Both the position numbers and the translations under genes were made by a program. Positions 55,274-64,000 of a DNA stretch of 64,000 nt are shown here, piece by piece (position 1 is the first letter of the stretch; each line of letters opens with the position of its first letter). The notes under the pieces were generated by a model, which made no database searches, was not told where the DNA came from, and saw only the letters and a program-made list of their open reading frames with translations. Source of the DNA: Piezodorus guildinii. Taxonomy: Eukaryota; Arthropoda; Insecta; Hemiptera; Pentatomidae. The stretch covers positions 64,722,217 to 64,786,216 of the forward strand of contig CM041298.1 in the NCBI GenBank assembly GCA_023052935.1. The letters run 5' to 3'.

Positions 55274-55905
55274 CTACTCCTGAGATAATACGGCACCCAA
55301 CGCATATTCGCTGGCATCGGTCGTGATGTTAAAGCATCGCGAGAAGTCAGGGAACGCCAGCACGGGCTCTTCCTGCAGCCTTCCCATACAACGTCGGATG
55401 TTGTCTTCCATCTCGGGCGTCACCACCACCTTTTTCCCCTTTTTTAGCAGGTTATTAAGGGGTACCAAGTGCGCGGCCATTTCTGGAATGAACCGCCGAT
55501 AATAGTTCAAAGTCCCCAGTAACCGCCGTATGCCTTTGACATCACGCGGCACCGCCATCCGTTGTATTGCCTCAACCTTCGTTTTATCGGGGCTCACCCC
55601 TTGCCTGGAAATTGTGTGGCCTAAAAAATTAATTTGCTCTTGGCCCAACAAAGACTTGTCCGGGGACAGCTTGAGACCAAACTGCTTCACCCTATCAAAT
55701 ACACTCCGCAGGTGGACGATATGCTGGTCTTCTGTTTTACTAAAAACGACTAAATCGTCCATGTATACTTGACAGACCGATTCGTCTATCCCCCTCAAAA
55801 ACTCGTCCATTAATCTTTGGAACGTGATCGGCGCGTTTTTCAAGCCAAACGGCATCCTCCGGAATTCATAATGTCCGCGTTCGAACGTAAAAGCCGTCTT
55901 GTGGC
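55274..55905 (-). pseudogene. Gypsy reverse transcriptase, main part
   Basis: 193 codons from MPFGLKNAPITFQ with the same frame open upstream to the LINE insertion (HPKDCHKTAFTFERG). Contains the catalytic YMDDLVVFS, FLGHTIS and LLGTLNYYRRFIP, then the start of RNase H (NITTDASEYALGAVLSQ). It stops at a TAG made by a one-base frame break at about 55276. Confidence 0.92.
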
Positions 55906-55914
55906 AATCCTTGG

Positions 55915-56508
55915 GGTGAATGAAATGAAATGAATTGAAAAAACTTCTTTATTATCCTGGGACTAAAGTCCCTTAAGAATAAAATAAAATACATAATTGA
56001 TAACCGGAACAGTGTGGTCATGATTTAGAATAACAAAATACTAAACTAAAAAATAATTAAGGTAGTAATATATATACATCTTTACAAGTCAGATTTTCGG
56101 AATAAGAAAAACAAAAAAAAAACAAAAAAAAAAAAACAGAAATAGCTGGTTCATCAATGATAATTTGAGTAATACAAACACACAAAAAAAAAAAAAAATA
56201 ATAATAATAATTGGTATTTATAGCATCTGCAGTTATAAGTTATTGTCTGTTTGACTGGGTAAGGAGAAGGTGGTTGAAAAGTAGCGATTTGAAGGAGGAA
56301 GCAGTACTTTCATGACGGATCTCAGGAGGAATAGAATTCCAAAGAGTGGTTGCTTTGGCTAGAAAGGACTTGTCAAAGGCAGCAGTACGGTGAGGAGGAG
56401 GGTAGAGGTCAGAAAGACGGGATCTAGTAGAACGGGACTGAATTGATGATTTAAATTGAAGGGATTGGAAGATGTAGCTGGGACGATGAGTTCTGATAAC
56501 CTGGTGCA
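55915..56508 (-). mobile_element. CR1-like LINE fragment inside gypsy RT
   Basis: Interrupts the reverse transcriptase between GYHQIKMH and HPKDCHK. On the minus strand it carries a LINE C-terminus (RLSDLYPPPHRTAAFDKSFL, TLWNSIPPEIRHESTASSFK), A-rich runs, 'ggactttagtcccagg' and a (TTCATTTCA)n tail. The short repeat GGTG flanks it. It resembles the 25590-26196 fragment. Confidence 0.85.
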
Positions 56509-56705
56509 TCTTGATTTGGTGGTAACCCGCCTGAAGGTCGAGCGTACTAAATATAGTAGCCCCACTTAGCCTGTCGAGGATGTCATCAAATCTGGGAATG
56601 GGATACTTTTCATCCACCGTATTTTCATTTAATTTTCTAAAATCGACCACCAATCGATATTTCTCCTTATTCTCTCCCGGTGCACTCTTCTTTTTTACTA
56701 TCCAC
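56509..56705 (-). pseudogene. Gypsy reverse transcriptase, N-terminal piece
   Basis: Reads VVDFRKLNENTVDEKYPIPR, then ATIFSTLDLQAGYHQIKMH, the first blocks of the gypsy reverse transcriptase including the catalytic Asp of LDL. In one phase it continues upstream to the frame break at about 56705, within the run TCCCC, where the protease frame is left. Confidence 0.9.
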
Positions 56706-57398
56706 AGGGGACGTGCTATCTACAATTATACCCTGATTCTTCAGATCCCGGATTTCTTCCCTGATGTGTTCCCGGAGTGCTTGAGGGTACCGCCTTTCCT
56801 TCACATAGGTTATCCTATCTTGTTTCAAGGGAATCTCGTGCACGGTTTTTCCGGTCGCTCCCAGGATTTCGTGTTCGTTGAAGAAGATGTCGCGATACTC
56901 CTCCCTCAATTCTGTCCTCCAGTCCCTTACTCTATTTACCGCTCCTATCCTCCCGTCTCTAACGAGATCCCTGCACCGGTAGGTTTTCTTTCCAATCTTT
57001 ATACTCCAACGCCCCCCTTTACTCCTAATTCTGGCCCCTACCCTCCCTAACAAATCACATCCTATGATCCCTCCATATTCGCGGGGCATGCTTCCGACCG
57101 TATGAACTATAATGTCGCCTTCCCCCGTCGCCCACCGTTCTAAACCCAGACGTATTTCCCCCTCTACGTCGCACGGCCCACCCAGGGTGATCAATTTACA
57201 TCTACATACCTGTGGCTGGATTGCCCCGCCGTCACGACACATCACCTCCGCTGCTCGCCTACTCATGATGGTGCTGGAGCTCCCCGTATCCACCAGGCAT
57301 CTCACACCTTTCTCGACTCTAATGATAGGCAGACCGCCGCACTCGCTTCTGATGTTGTGGTTTACTATCGTGCGGTCGCCCCTCCACCGACACGCTCC
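56667..57398 (-). pseudogene. Gypsy protease and RT leader
   Basis: In phase with gag but after its TGA. Upstream of the Met at 57305 it reads GDRTIVNHN and GGLPIIRVEKGV, then the protease active site CLVDTGSSSTIM and later GGIIGCDLLGRVGA. The C-terminal part (IPLKQDRITYVKERRYP, EIRDLKNQGIIVDSTSP) is the entry to the reverse transcriptase. It goes out of phase at about 56705. Confidence 0.9.
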
Positions 57399-58313
57399 TC
57401 AGGCCTCTGCTTGTACTCTCCTCTCCGCTGCTGCCACCCGTCTTTCGCCACGCCGACCTCCGTTGCGTCTTTCTCTACTGCTGCATCCTGGTTCGTCGTC
57501 GTCCGTCCCGGATGTTCCAGTACTGTCCGTGGAATCTGTTGTCTCTCTGCTCCTCTTCCACATCCTTTGAGCGTTTACCTCCATTGGTTCTCCTCTGGGT
57601 GTATCATCTCGTGCGCTAGCGTCCATTAACTCTTGGGCGCACTCTACAAAGGAACGACCTTTAGGGAAGCCGTCCTTTCTTCCCGTTTCCCTGGCCAGCT
57701 GTACTAGAAGAATTGGTGACAGGAAGTCCATTCTAGCTGTCACCTCTACTGCACTCATGATCTCCCGTAACTTCTCCGTTATTTTGTGGAACCGCACGAG
57801 CAACTCTCCTGCGTACTGTCCGCTGGACTGACGGGGGTGTTTCACCTCCCTGAACATCTGGAAGATGTCTTCCTCGGGACTCCATCTGCCGCCCCCGTAA
57901 GCTTTCTTGAGCCGTTCCTTCACTACAGCCCATGGGGTCTCCTCGTCCGCTTGTATAAAGTTGAGGACGCTTCGCTTTACGCGGCACACCAGATCGGCTT
58001 TCAGCGACTCCGCATCTCCTTCTCCTAGTATCCCATCCGCTACTTTAATCTCGATGCGGGACATAATGCGGTCACAGTTTTTTAGGAAATGATTTAGTTC
58101 TCCCGTTTGCCCAGTAAATTTTTCTACATCTGAAATCGCCAACCTCAGGTCCTGTGCATTTGCAGCTTTCACTTTTAGCCAGGCTAAAGTGTTTGCGTGG
58201 GCCTCTGCTATAGTCTCCCGTGGTAACGGAGGCATTTCCACTGGATGGACTGGGATCTCCACTGGTACTCCTGGTACTTGGAGGGTTGCTGGTCTTAAAA
58301 CGTTTTCTGCCAT
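57399..58313 (-). pseudogene. Gypsy gag
   Basis: 304 codons from an ATG at 58313, about 100 nt inside the 5' LTR, as expected for gag. The middle (SDVEKFTGQTGELNHFLKNC, then LVCRVKRSVLNFI and AYGGGRWSPEEDIFQMF) matches the gag core of invertebrate gypsy elements. The C-terminus is Arg/Glu-rich with no CCHC knuckle before the TGA (QAEA-stop). Gag forms the particle that packages element RNA. The gene itself is unbroken. Confidence 0.85.
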
Positions 58314-58398
58314 GTCAGTCGTTGACTCAAAAAAAAAAAACGCACGTAAAAGAAGAAGCTTATCAAAAAAAAAAAAACTTTAAGCACTACAAACTGAG

Positions 58399-58416
58399 TT
58401 CCCGGGTTTCGGCACC
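58399..58416 (-). promoter_or_regulatory. Primer-binding site
   Basis: On the minus strand TGGTGCCGAAACCCGGGA lies directly next to the 5' LTR and starts with TGG, complementary to a tRNA CCA end. I do not assign the tRNA. Confidence 0.8.
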
Positions 58417-58607
58417 AGTTATGAAGACTCGGACAATTTAAATAAAAAAAATAAAAATAAATGAGAGAAAGGGATGCGTAAATAACTCACACGGCAACTG
58501 TGTTAAGACTGACTTTATTCTATATAAATCCTCTATTTATACATTATCTCTTTGTTTACATGATAAGAGTTGGTATTAAGCTGATACCGACTCGTCTCGG
58601 TCCATAA

Positions 58608-58609
<2 letters not shown>
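58417..58609 (-). repeat. 5' LTR
   Basis: 193 bp, same length as the 3' LTR; ends AGTTAT...ATAACT. Three substitutions separate the two (near 58423, 58582 and 58595). Confidence 0.93.

Positions 58610-58664
<55 letters not shown>
58610..58664. repeat. (TA)n microsatellite, right side of gypsy
   Basis: Continuation of the target microsatellite. Confidence 0.95.
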
Positions 58665-58666
<2 letters not shown>

Positions 58667-60884
58667 AAAGCCAAGTAATTTTTTAAAAATTTATTTTGTT
58701 CCCTCCACTGACTCCATAGAACAAAACTTAACAAAGTTAATACATTATTATATAATAATTGAAAACGGAACATAGCCATATTGTGTTAGTTTGTCTAAAA
58801 AAGGAAATATTTAGCATAACTTAAAAAAATACTGGTTTACCCAAATTTCGCTGGTTTTCAGAGTCTGGCAATATAAGTATACCGGTTCAATAATGTAAAG
58901 GAAGTTAAATGAAATACCCGATCTTTACTTAATATATATTGGTTGTGTTGGTGGACCAATAAAATTTTATGGAGAACGATTTAGGAAGATAGACGTCTAT
59001 ATATACAGGCTATAATGAGAGTGCTTGGGGCTTGAATATACAAACATTTTCTTCTTATCAACACATTTTTCGCTTCAACTCCCTTTCTGAAATTCCTTGA
59101 CCTGACAAACCATCTCTGGGTCGTAACCTCTGACGACAATGCTATAAAATGACCGCAGAACTTCTTCACGTGAAGTAGTTGATGTTTTACCATTGAGTGG
59201 GTTCCTTTACAAGTTATTTTTGTCCTTAAATTTTAATAAATTAAAAAAATAAAATAATTTGATATGTATATTCTGTAGGCGGGAGGAAAACAAGCACAAA
59301 ATACACGTGGGTTGTGTATGCTATTACATATATTAATTTGAAGTGTGGGGGTTGAATTGAAATTGGATTTTATTGTACCTTTCAATTAAATCTTATAATG
59401 AAAACTGCAGACTTATTAAATTCCTAAAAATGGATTTTTCCGTAATTTATGAATCATCAAGATACCTCTTTTTTTTATACTCATGATAGCTTCATTTAAA
59501 TCTATATTCGAGATTATTAAAAACTATTTTTGTGTGCGAAAATATTTTTTAGTTAAAAAAAAAAAGAAAGAAAAAAAATAGCTATATATTGGGTTGTAAA
59601 ATATATATCTGGTGTTTTTCAATATTTAATTTAATCCTCTCTGTGTTTATAAAATCATGTTTACGTATTCTAAAATATGATAAGTTAAGATGCTTTTATG
59701 CATCAGTTTTAACCAAGGTTCCTTATCTTGCTCCAAAATGGAAGAGAAAAACATTAATTTCCGCCATTTAACCATTTTTTCATTTCTGAAAAGAAAAATG
59801 CGCTGCGCAGATGGCTTACGAAATTCGAAGTGAGTACGACGATGATGCTTTAGGAAAAAACACCTACGCAAAGCGCTAGGGTCGTCCTTGAACTTTTGAT
59901 GATGACCAAATTTAAGCATTGTTAACTGGCAAGCGTCACTCCGGGAGATACCGGGATATATAATTGATTAAAAATATTTACAAGAATCTGAAGTTTTTTT
60001 GTTTTTTTTTTTTAAATCACCACTAAAAGACGCTACAAACTTATTTATAACCTAATATAATGATACGAAAATGATTTCAAAGAACTAATACTAGAAAAAA
60101 CAAAGTATTTTCCTTCAAAAAAAGTGTTTGTTATGTATTATCGGGGTTTTGATTAGAGCTTTTAGGATGTTTTAGTTCCTCCAATTATTTTTTATAAACG
60201 AATAACGTTAATTGTTTCTATTCTTTTACTAGTCTATTATATTTTCAAATAATATTTTGTTCAATCTCTTGAATATTTATCATGCTCCACTCTAAAGCTT
60301 ATTATATTCGTGTTTGAATGCATATAAATGATGTTAGTTTAACATGACTATGAATATATGCATGGTTCTTTCTTTATATAATTGTTGAAATATGTTATTA
60401 GCCGTTCTGAATGGTATTTGTTTTATTTTTTTTCTACTCCTTAAACTAACTCAAGACATTGCCATATCGTGAATATACACCTTCGTTCATGCTTCGGACT
60501 ATTGAGGAATGAAATAAGGCTAATTACATACTGGTAAGTATAAAATAATATAAACAGGATATTTTTTTTAAATAATTATAATGATTTAGTTGTAGTTAAA
60601 AAATTAAAACTATTTCTAACTTCAGAGTATTGAATTAAATAGGGATATCATGGCTACTGGTATGCTAACATTCCCCTCTCCTGATGGTCCAACATAACCT
60701 ACGTTAAAGGCTGCGAAACACGGTGAGAGTAGAAGTAGATAAAAATTCGTGAAAGCGAGTGGTTGTGAGAGTTCATGAAAGTAGCAGGAGAGGGGGAAAG
60801 GATTTATTTTATTAAAAAATATATTCGGATAATAAGTTCAAATACTGCTTCTTTAAAAAACCTCCAATACCATTAAATGTTAAT
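58665..60884. other. Unassigned AT-rich DNA
   Basis: 2.2 kb without a gene I can support. The 70- and 90-codon frames on the minus strand (58981-59193, 59647-59919) have no motif I recognise. Confidence 0.45.
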
Positions 60885-61131
60885 TACTAAAAAAATTGTG
60901 GTGCGCGCAACACTAGGCTTTCTCATAACTTTAAAATCAATTAAATACATTTTAGAGATATACACACGTAATTAAATTGAGTTTCGAAAGAAACATGTAT
61001 TCCATTAAATAATATATTATATTATTTTCTCGAACAATCAGATGCAAACATCCGCTTTTCGTCACTCTCTATTTACCTTTTACTACTTTGTGTACAAGAC
61101 GATAATTTTTCCTAAATTTTTAGATTCCTAA

Positions 61132-61218
61132 TATTTTTTTTTTTTTTTTTTCTTATCCTCCAACTTTATTTACTAAATAAATACACAACAAACATATCAA
61201 TCCTCGGTAGTATAGTGG
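61132..61218 (-). mobile_element. 87-bp polyadenylated micro-retroposon
   Basis: Flanked by TTAGATTCCTAA at 61120-61131 and 61219-61230. On the minus strand it reads CCACTATACTACCGAGGA, some AT-rich sequence, AAATAAAGTTGGAGGATAAG and then a poly(A) run, so a poly(A) signal lies about 14 nt before the tail. The plus strand of its far end, TCCTCGGTAGTATAGTGG, equals the 5' end of a tRNA-Asp. Confidence 0.75.
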
Positions 61219-61834
61219 TTAGATTCCTAACTGTATATTATACGTTTATATTAGTGCTCTTTTGTTTATAGAACCGAGAATTGCATTATAAATTGTGGTT
61301 GCACTTTTCTCCTTTTGTTAGATTTAGAATCAATTCAACTTATATGTTTACTATTTTTTTTTATTGTTTTCTTAAGAGGATACAATTAATTTTTCGAATC
61401 TACAAAATTAAAGGTACTTTAATGGAAGTAAACTTAAATATTGCATTTAAGCCCTGTCAGACTATTTCAATCAGAATGAAACCTTCATCAAATTGAATCC
61501 CATTTAAGTTTACATCCATATGGCGAGTTCAATCAAAATCGTTAGTGCCGTTTTTGAAAAAAATCGTAAAAAGGTGCAAAATTCTTCGTATGCAGTGGCT
61601 CTTCTGGTTAACCATGTTTAATGAAAAAGTTGCTGTAACATCTCTGGCTTATAGTTGTTTTAAATATCAAATTTCAATTGTGTACAACTTTTCGTGTTAT
61701 ACTTACCACACACAGACCTTTTTGCGTGACTTGGTTATTTGGGTTCAGAGGACCTAAAACGTGTATTTCCGTTGTAAACTGGAATTCGAACATTTTCTCG
61801 ATCACAATAATTTACCATATTATATATTTCATAT

Positions 61835-63081
61835 TATTCTCGTCAATTCTAATTAGTCGAATAACGGAATACGCTGAGGAAATTATCGGAGATTACCAAT
61901 GTGGTTTTAGGCGGAATCGCTCGACTATTGACCAAATATTTTCCTTACGTCAAATATTAGAGAAAAAATTGGAATACAACGGTGTAGTCCATCAACTTTA
62001 TATCGATTTTAAAAAGGCTTATGATTCAATAGACCGTCAGAAGCTATATAACATCATGATTGAACAGGGAATACCTAGAAAGTTAGTAAACCTAGTAGAG
62101 ATGTGTTTGTCGGAAACATTCCATAAAGTTAGAATCGGTCATAATTACTCCGAGAGATTTGAGGTGCGATCGGGTTTGAAACAGGGTGACTCCCTTTCAC
62201 CTGTGTTATTTAATATAGCTTTAGAATATGTCATAGAAAAGGTGATGTGTACCGAGAAAGGCTTAAATATGGGTGACAAGATTCCGGTTTTGGGGTATGC
62301 CGATGATCTGGTACTGCTAGGTGAAGACACGGAAACCATACAACTAAATACAAGTGTGTTAATAAAAACCGGTAAAGAAATAGGACTCGAATTAAATACC
62401 GATAAGACGAAGTATATGATTAGTAGCAGAAACGGTGTCGATCTTGGTGATATTGATGTATCAGGTCATACTTTGAAACACGTAGAGAAATTCAAGTATT
62501 TAGGTTCAATTATAACTAGAAAAAATGAAATCCAGGAAGAAATAAAGTCCCGGTTAAAGGTGGGAAATGCGTGTTATTATTCAGTTGCTAAGTTACTTAG
62601 TTCGCGGCTTCTATCTAAAAACTTAAAGATTAGAATTTATAAAACTATTATTCTTCCAACGGTTCTTTACGGACGTGAAACGTGGCCGCTTACTTTAAAG
62701 GATGAACAGCGGCTTAAGGTTTTCGAAAATAAGGTATTGCGTAAAATATTTGGTCCAAAGAGAGATGAGGCCACTGGGGAGTTTAGAAGGTTGCATAACG
62801 CGGAATTGCGGAGTTTGTACCCTGTGAATATAATTGAGTTGATAGCATCGCGGAGACTCAAATGGGCGCGTAAAGTTGTTGGGCTTAGTGAGGAACGGAT
62901 TACGAGAAAGTTGGTATTCGCTGAACCGACTGGTAGGCGTCCGAAAGGTAGGCCGAGGCGTCGATGGGAGGATTGCATTAAGGCTGATCTCGGGGGCTTG
63001 GGCTTGACCGGTGAACATTGGACGAGTCTATGCAAGCGAAGTTTGGTGGTATCGGCATCGAACCTTCCGGTTCGGTAAGCC

Positions 63082-63115
<34 letters not shown>
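61835..63115 (+). mobile_element. RTE-like LINE, copy 3 (5' truncated)
   Basis: Starts inside the reverse transcriptase at TATTCTCGTCAATTCTAA and ends with an (ATT)n tail. It is flanked by ATTATATATTTCATAT at 61819-61834 and 63116-63131 (the outermost bases are ambiguous with the tail). Its reverse transcriptase region is continuous, so it is the least damaged of the three copies. Confidence 0.93.
61840..63078 (+). pseudogene. RTE-like reverse transcriptase, copy 3
   Basis: An open frame crossing the insertion boundary; the first 55 or so residues come from family A, so the true element part starts at SILISRITEYAEEI. It contains QCGFRRNRSTIDQIFSLRQI, FKKAYDSIDR, SGLKQGDSLSPVLFNIALEY, YADDLVLLG and the full C-terminus (RRPKGRPRRRWEDC...SNLPVR). 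There are no internal stops, but there is no endonuclease or start. Confidence 0.92.
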
Positions 63116-63124
<9 letters not shown>

Positions 63125-63150
63125 TTCATATATAAGTTAGAGAAATTTGA

Positions 63151-63283
63151 AAAAAAATGACAAAACTAAACGATAAAGTTATATCAAAACAAACGATTGT
63201 AATATACAAATTGTGTGTGTTGTTTGTGTTTTAATATAAAGACTTTATTTTAAGAAATGAAAGATTATTTATAGTAAAAGTTT
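63151..63283. other. Unassigned spacer
   Basis: Short AT-rich stretch between two family A copies. Confidence 0.45.
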
Positions 63284-64000
63284 AAAAAAAAATCTGGTGC
63301 GGACAACACACGACTTTCACTTACCTCAATTTTTAAAATCAATGAAAGAATTTTCAATACAGTTTGAGATAAAAATACGTGAAACTATTAAAGAATTAAT
63401 TAAATCGAATTTCTTTAGAAAAATCTACTATATTATAATCTAAAATAATCAGTTAGTTTTATCTTCTTTTTATCACCCTATATTAACTTTTAAAAGCTTG
63501 TGTATGCGATAATATGTTTTCTAAAATCTTTAGCTTTAAAACGGTATATCATACATGTATATTACTGTTCTTATGTTCAAAAACCAAAAATTGCGTTTAA
63601 AAAATATTTTTTCTGTTTTCTCCTTTAGTTGGGTATCGAATTCATTCAATTTATATATTTACCTGTTTTTCATCAGTGGTAACAAGATAACATGGTTATT
63701 TTTATAGAATCAACAAAATTAAAGGTACTTTAGAGAAAGAAAATTTAAAATATCGGCATTTAAGTCCTGTCAGACCATTTTAATCCGAATGAAACCTAAA
63801 TGATATTAAAACACATTAAATTTTACACCGATAGAGCGAGTTTAATCAAAATCGTCGGAACCGTTTTCGGGAATATCATAAAAAGGTGCAAAATTCATGG
63901 TTTAAAGTGGCTTTTCTGGTAAGCTCATTTTGATGAAAAAGGTTTTTTAACTTCTCAGGCGTATATTGTCTTAAATATGAAATTTCAGTTTCATAGGACT
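63284..64000 (-). repeat. Family A repeat, copy 10 (runs off the window)
   Basis: Reversed copy starting with the full right border 'atctggtgcggacaacacacg' and ACTTTCACTTACCT at 63313-63326. It continues without interruption to the window end. Confidence 0.9.

Larger units (their letters stand above)
52762..58609 (-). mobile_element. Ty3/gypsy LTR retrotransposon (defective)
   Basis: 193-bp LTRs at both ends (52762-52954 and 58417-58609, three mismatches), a primer-binding site, gag, protease, reverse transcriptase, RNase H, integrase and a G-rich polypurine tract. Order gag-pro-RT-RH-IN is that of Ty3/gypsy. Broken by an in-frame TGA after gag, two one-base frame breaks in pol, and a nested LINE fragment (55915-56508). 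The coding part is markedly GC-richer than the surrounding DNA. No envelope gene is visible. Confidence 0.95.
60885..63150 (-). repeat. Family A repeat, copy 9 (two nested insertions)
   Basis: Reversed family A. The right border (degenerate 'ggtgcgcgcaacac') is at about 60885, and the left border is reached beyond the RTE insertion at 63131-63150. Insertions at 61132-61218 and 61835-63115 both have target duplications. Confidence 0.85.

Noticed and set aside
57112..57629. Plus-strand frames over the gypsy gag and protease
   Set aside because: Shadows of the minus-strand coding frames.

Overview
The window is AT-rich eukaryotic repeat DNA with no host gene I can support. The mix of elements suggests an animal, probably an arthropod and perhaps an insect: an RTE-like LINE, Jockey- and CR1-like LINEs, Ty3/gypsy, mariner and Tc1 relatives, a Helitron remnant, tRNA-derived SINEs, long (TA)n tracts and a protein-primed DNA polymerase B element. 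The species cannot be named from the sequence. Almost every open frame belongs to a mobile element, and most are broken.

The centrepiece is a 13.4 kb element at 26716-40124. It is a near-perfect giant palindrome with two arms of about 6226 bp (26716-32941 and 33899-40124). Positions pair as x and 66840-x with no indel that I could find. It is bounded by a 6-bp target duplication (GGTGAT) and has 5'-AG...CT-3' ends, the integration signature of Polinton/Maverick elements. Each arm carries the same 990-codon frame with an endonuclease VII-like zinc/HNH segment and a protein-primed family B polymerase. I see no integrase, packaging ATPase, protease or capsid gene. The 957-bp hinge is asymmetric: it holds a perfect 63-bp inverted repeat of G-rich units and the only copy of the 5' end of ORF1, so the left gene is headless. 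Both arms share a frame break between ORF1 and the polymerase and a Asp-to-Asn change in polymerase motif C. The element sits in an old Jockey-like LINE, and a related uninterrupted copy at about 1640-2240 serves as an empty-site comparison.

Layout. 1-10 kb: (TA)n, a Jockey-like remnant, a family A repeat with a nested Helitron helicase fragment, RTE copy 1 (minus), more family A, and a decayed multicopy gene. 10-22 kb: family A copies, one hit by RTE copy 2 with a target duplication; a SINE; another family A copy cut in three by a Tc1-like element and a LINE with an RNase H domain. 22-26.7 kb: mostly unassigned, then a SINE and a CR1-like 3' end. 26.7-40.1 kb: the palindrome. 40-50 kb: a Jockey-like LINE (minus), family A, an internally deleted mariner, a tRNA-derived SINE and a family A copy containing a SINE. 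50-58.7 kb: a poly(A) retroposon, SINEs, and a Ty3/gypsy element (minus) with both LTRs, inserted in a (TA)n tract and itself hit by a CR1-like fragment. 58.7-64 kb: unassigned DNA, then two family A copies (minus), the first carrying an 87-bp polyadenylated micro-retroposon and RTE copy 3.

Family A (roughly 0.87 kb, non-coding, with matching ends ACTTTCACTTACCT / AGGTAAGTGAAAGT) is the most abundant repeat here and acts as the landing pad for most nested insertions.
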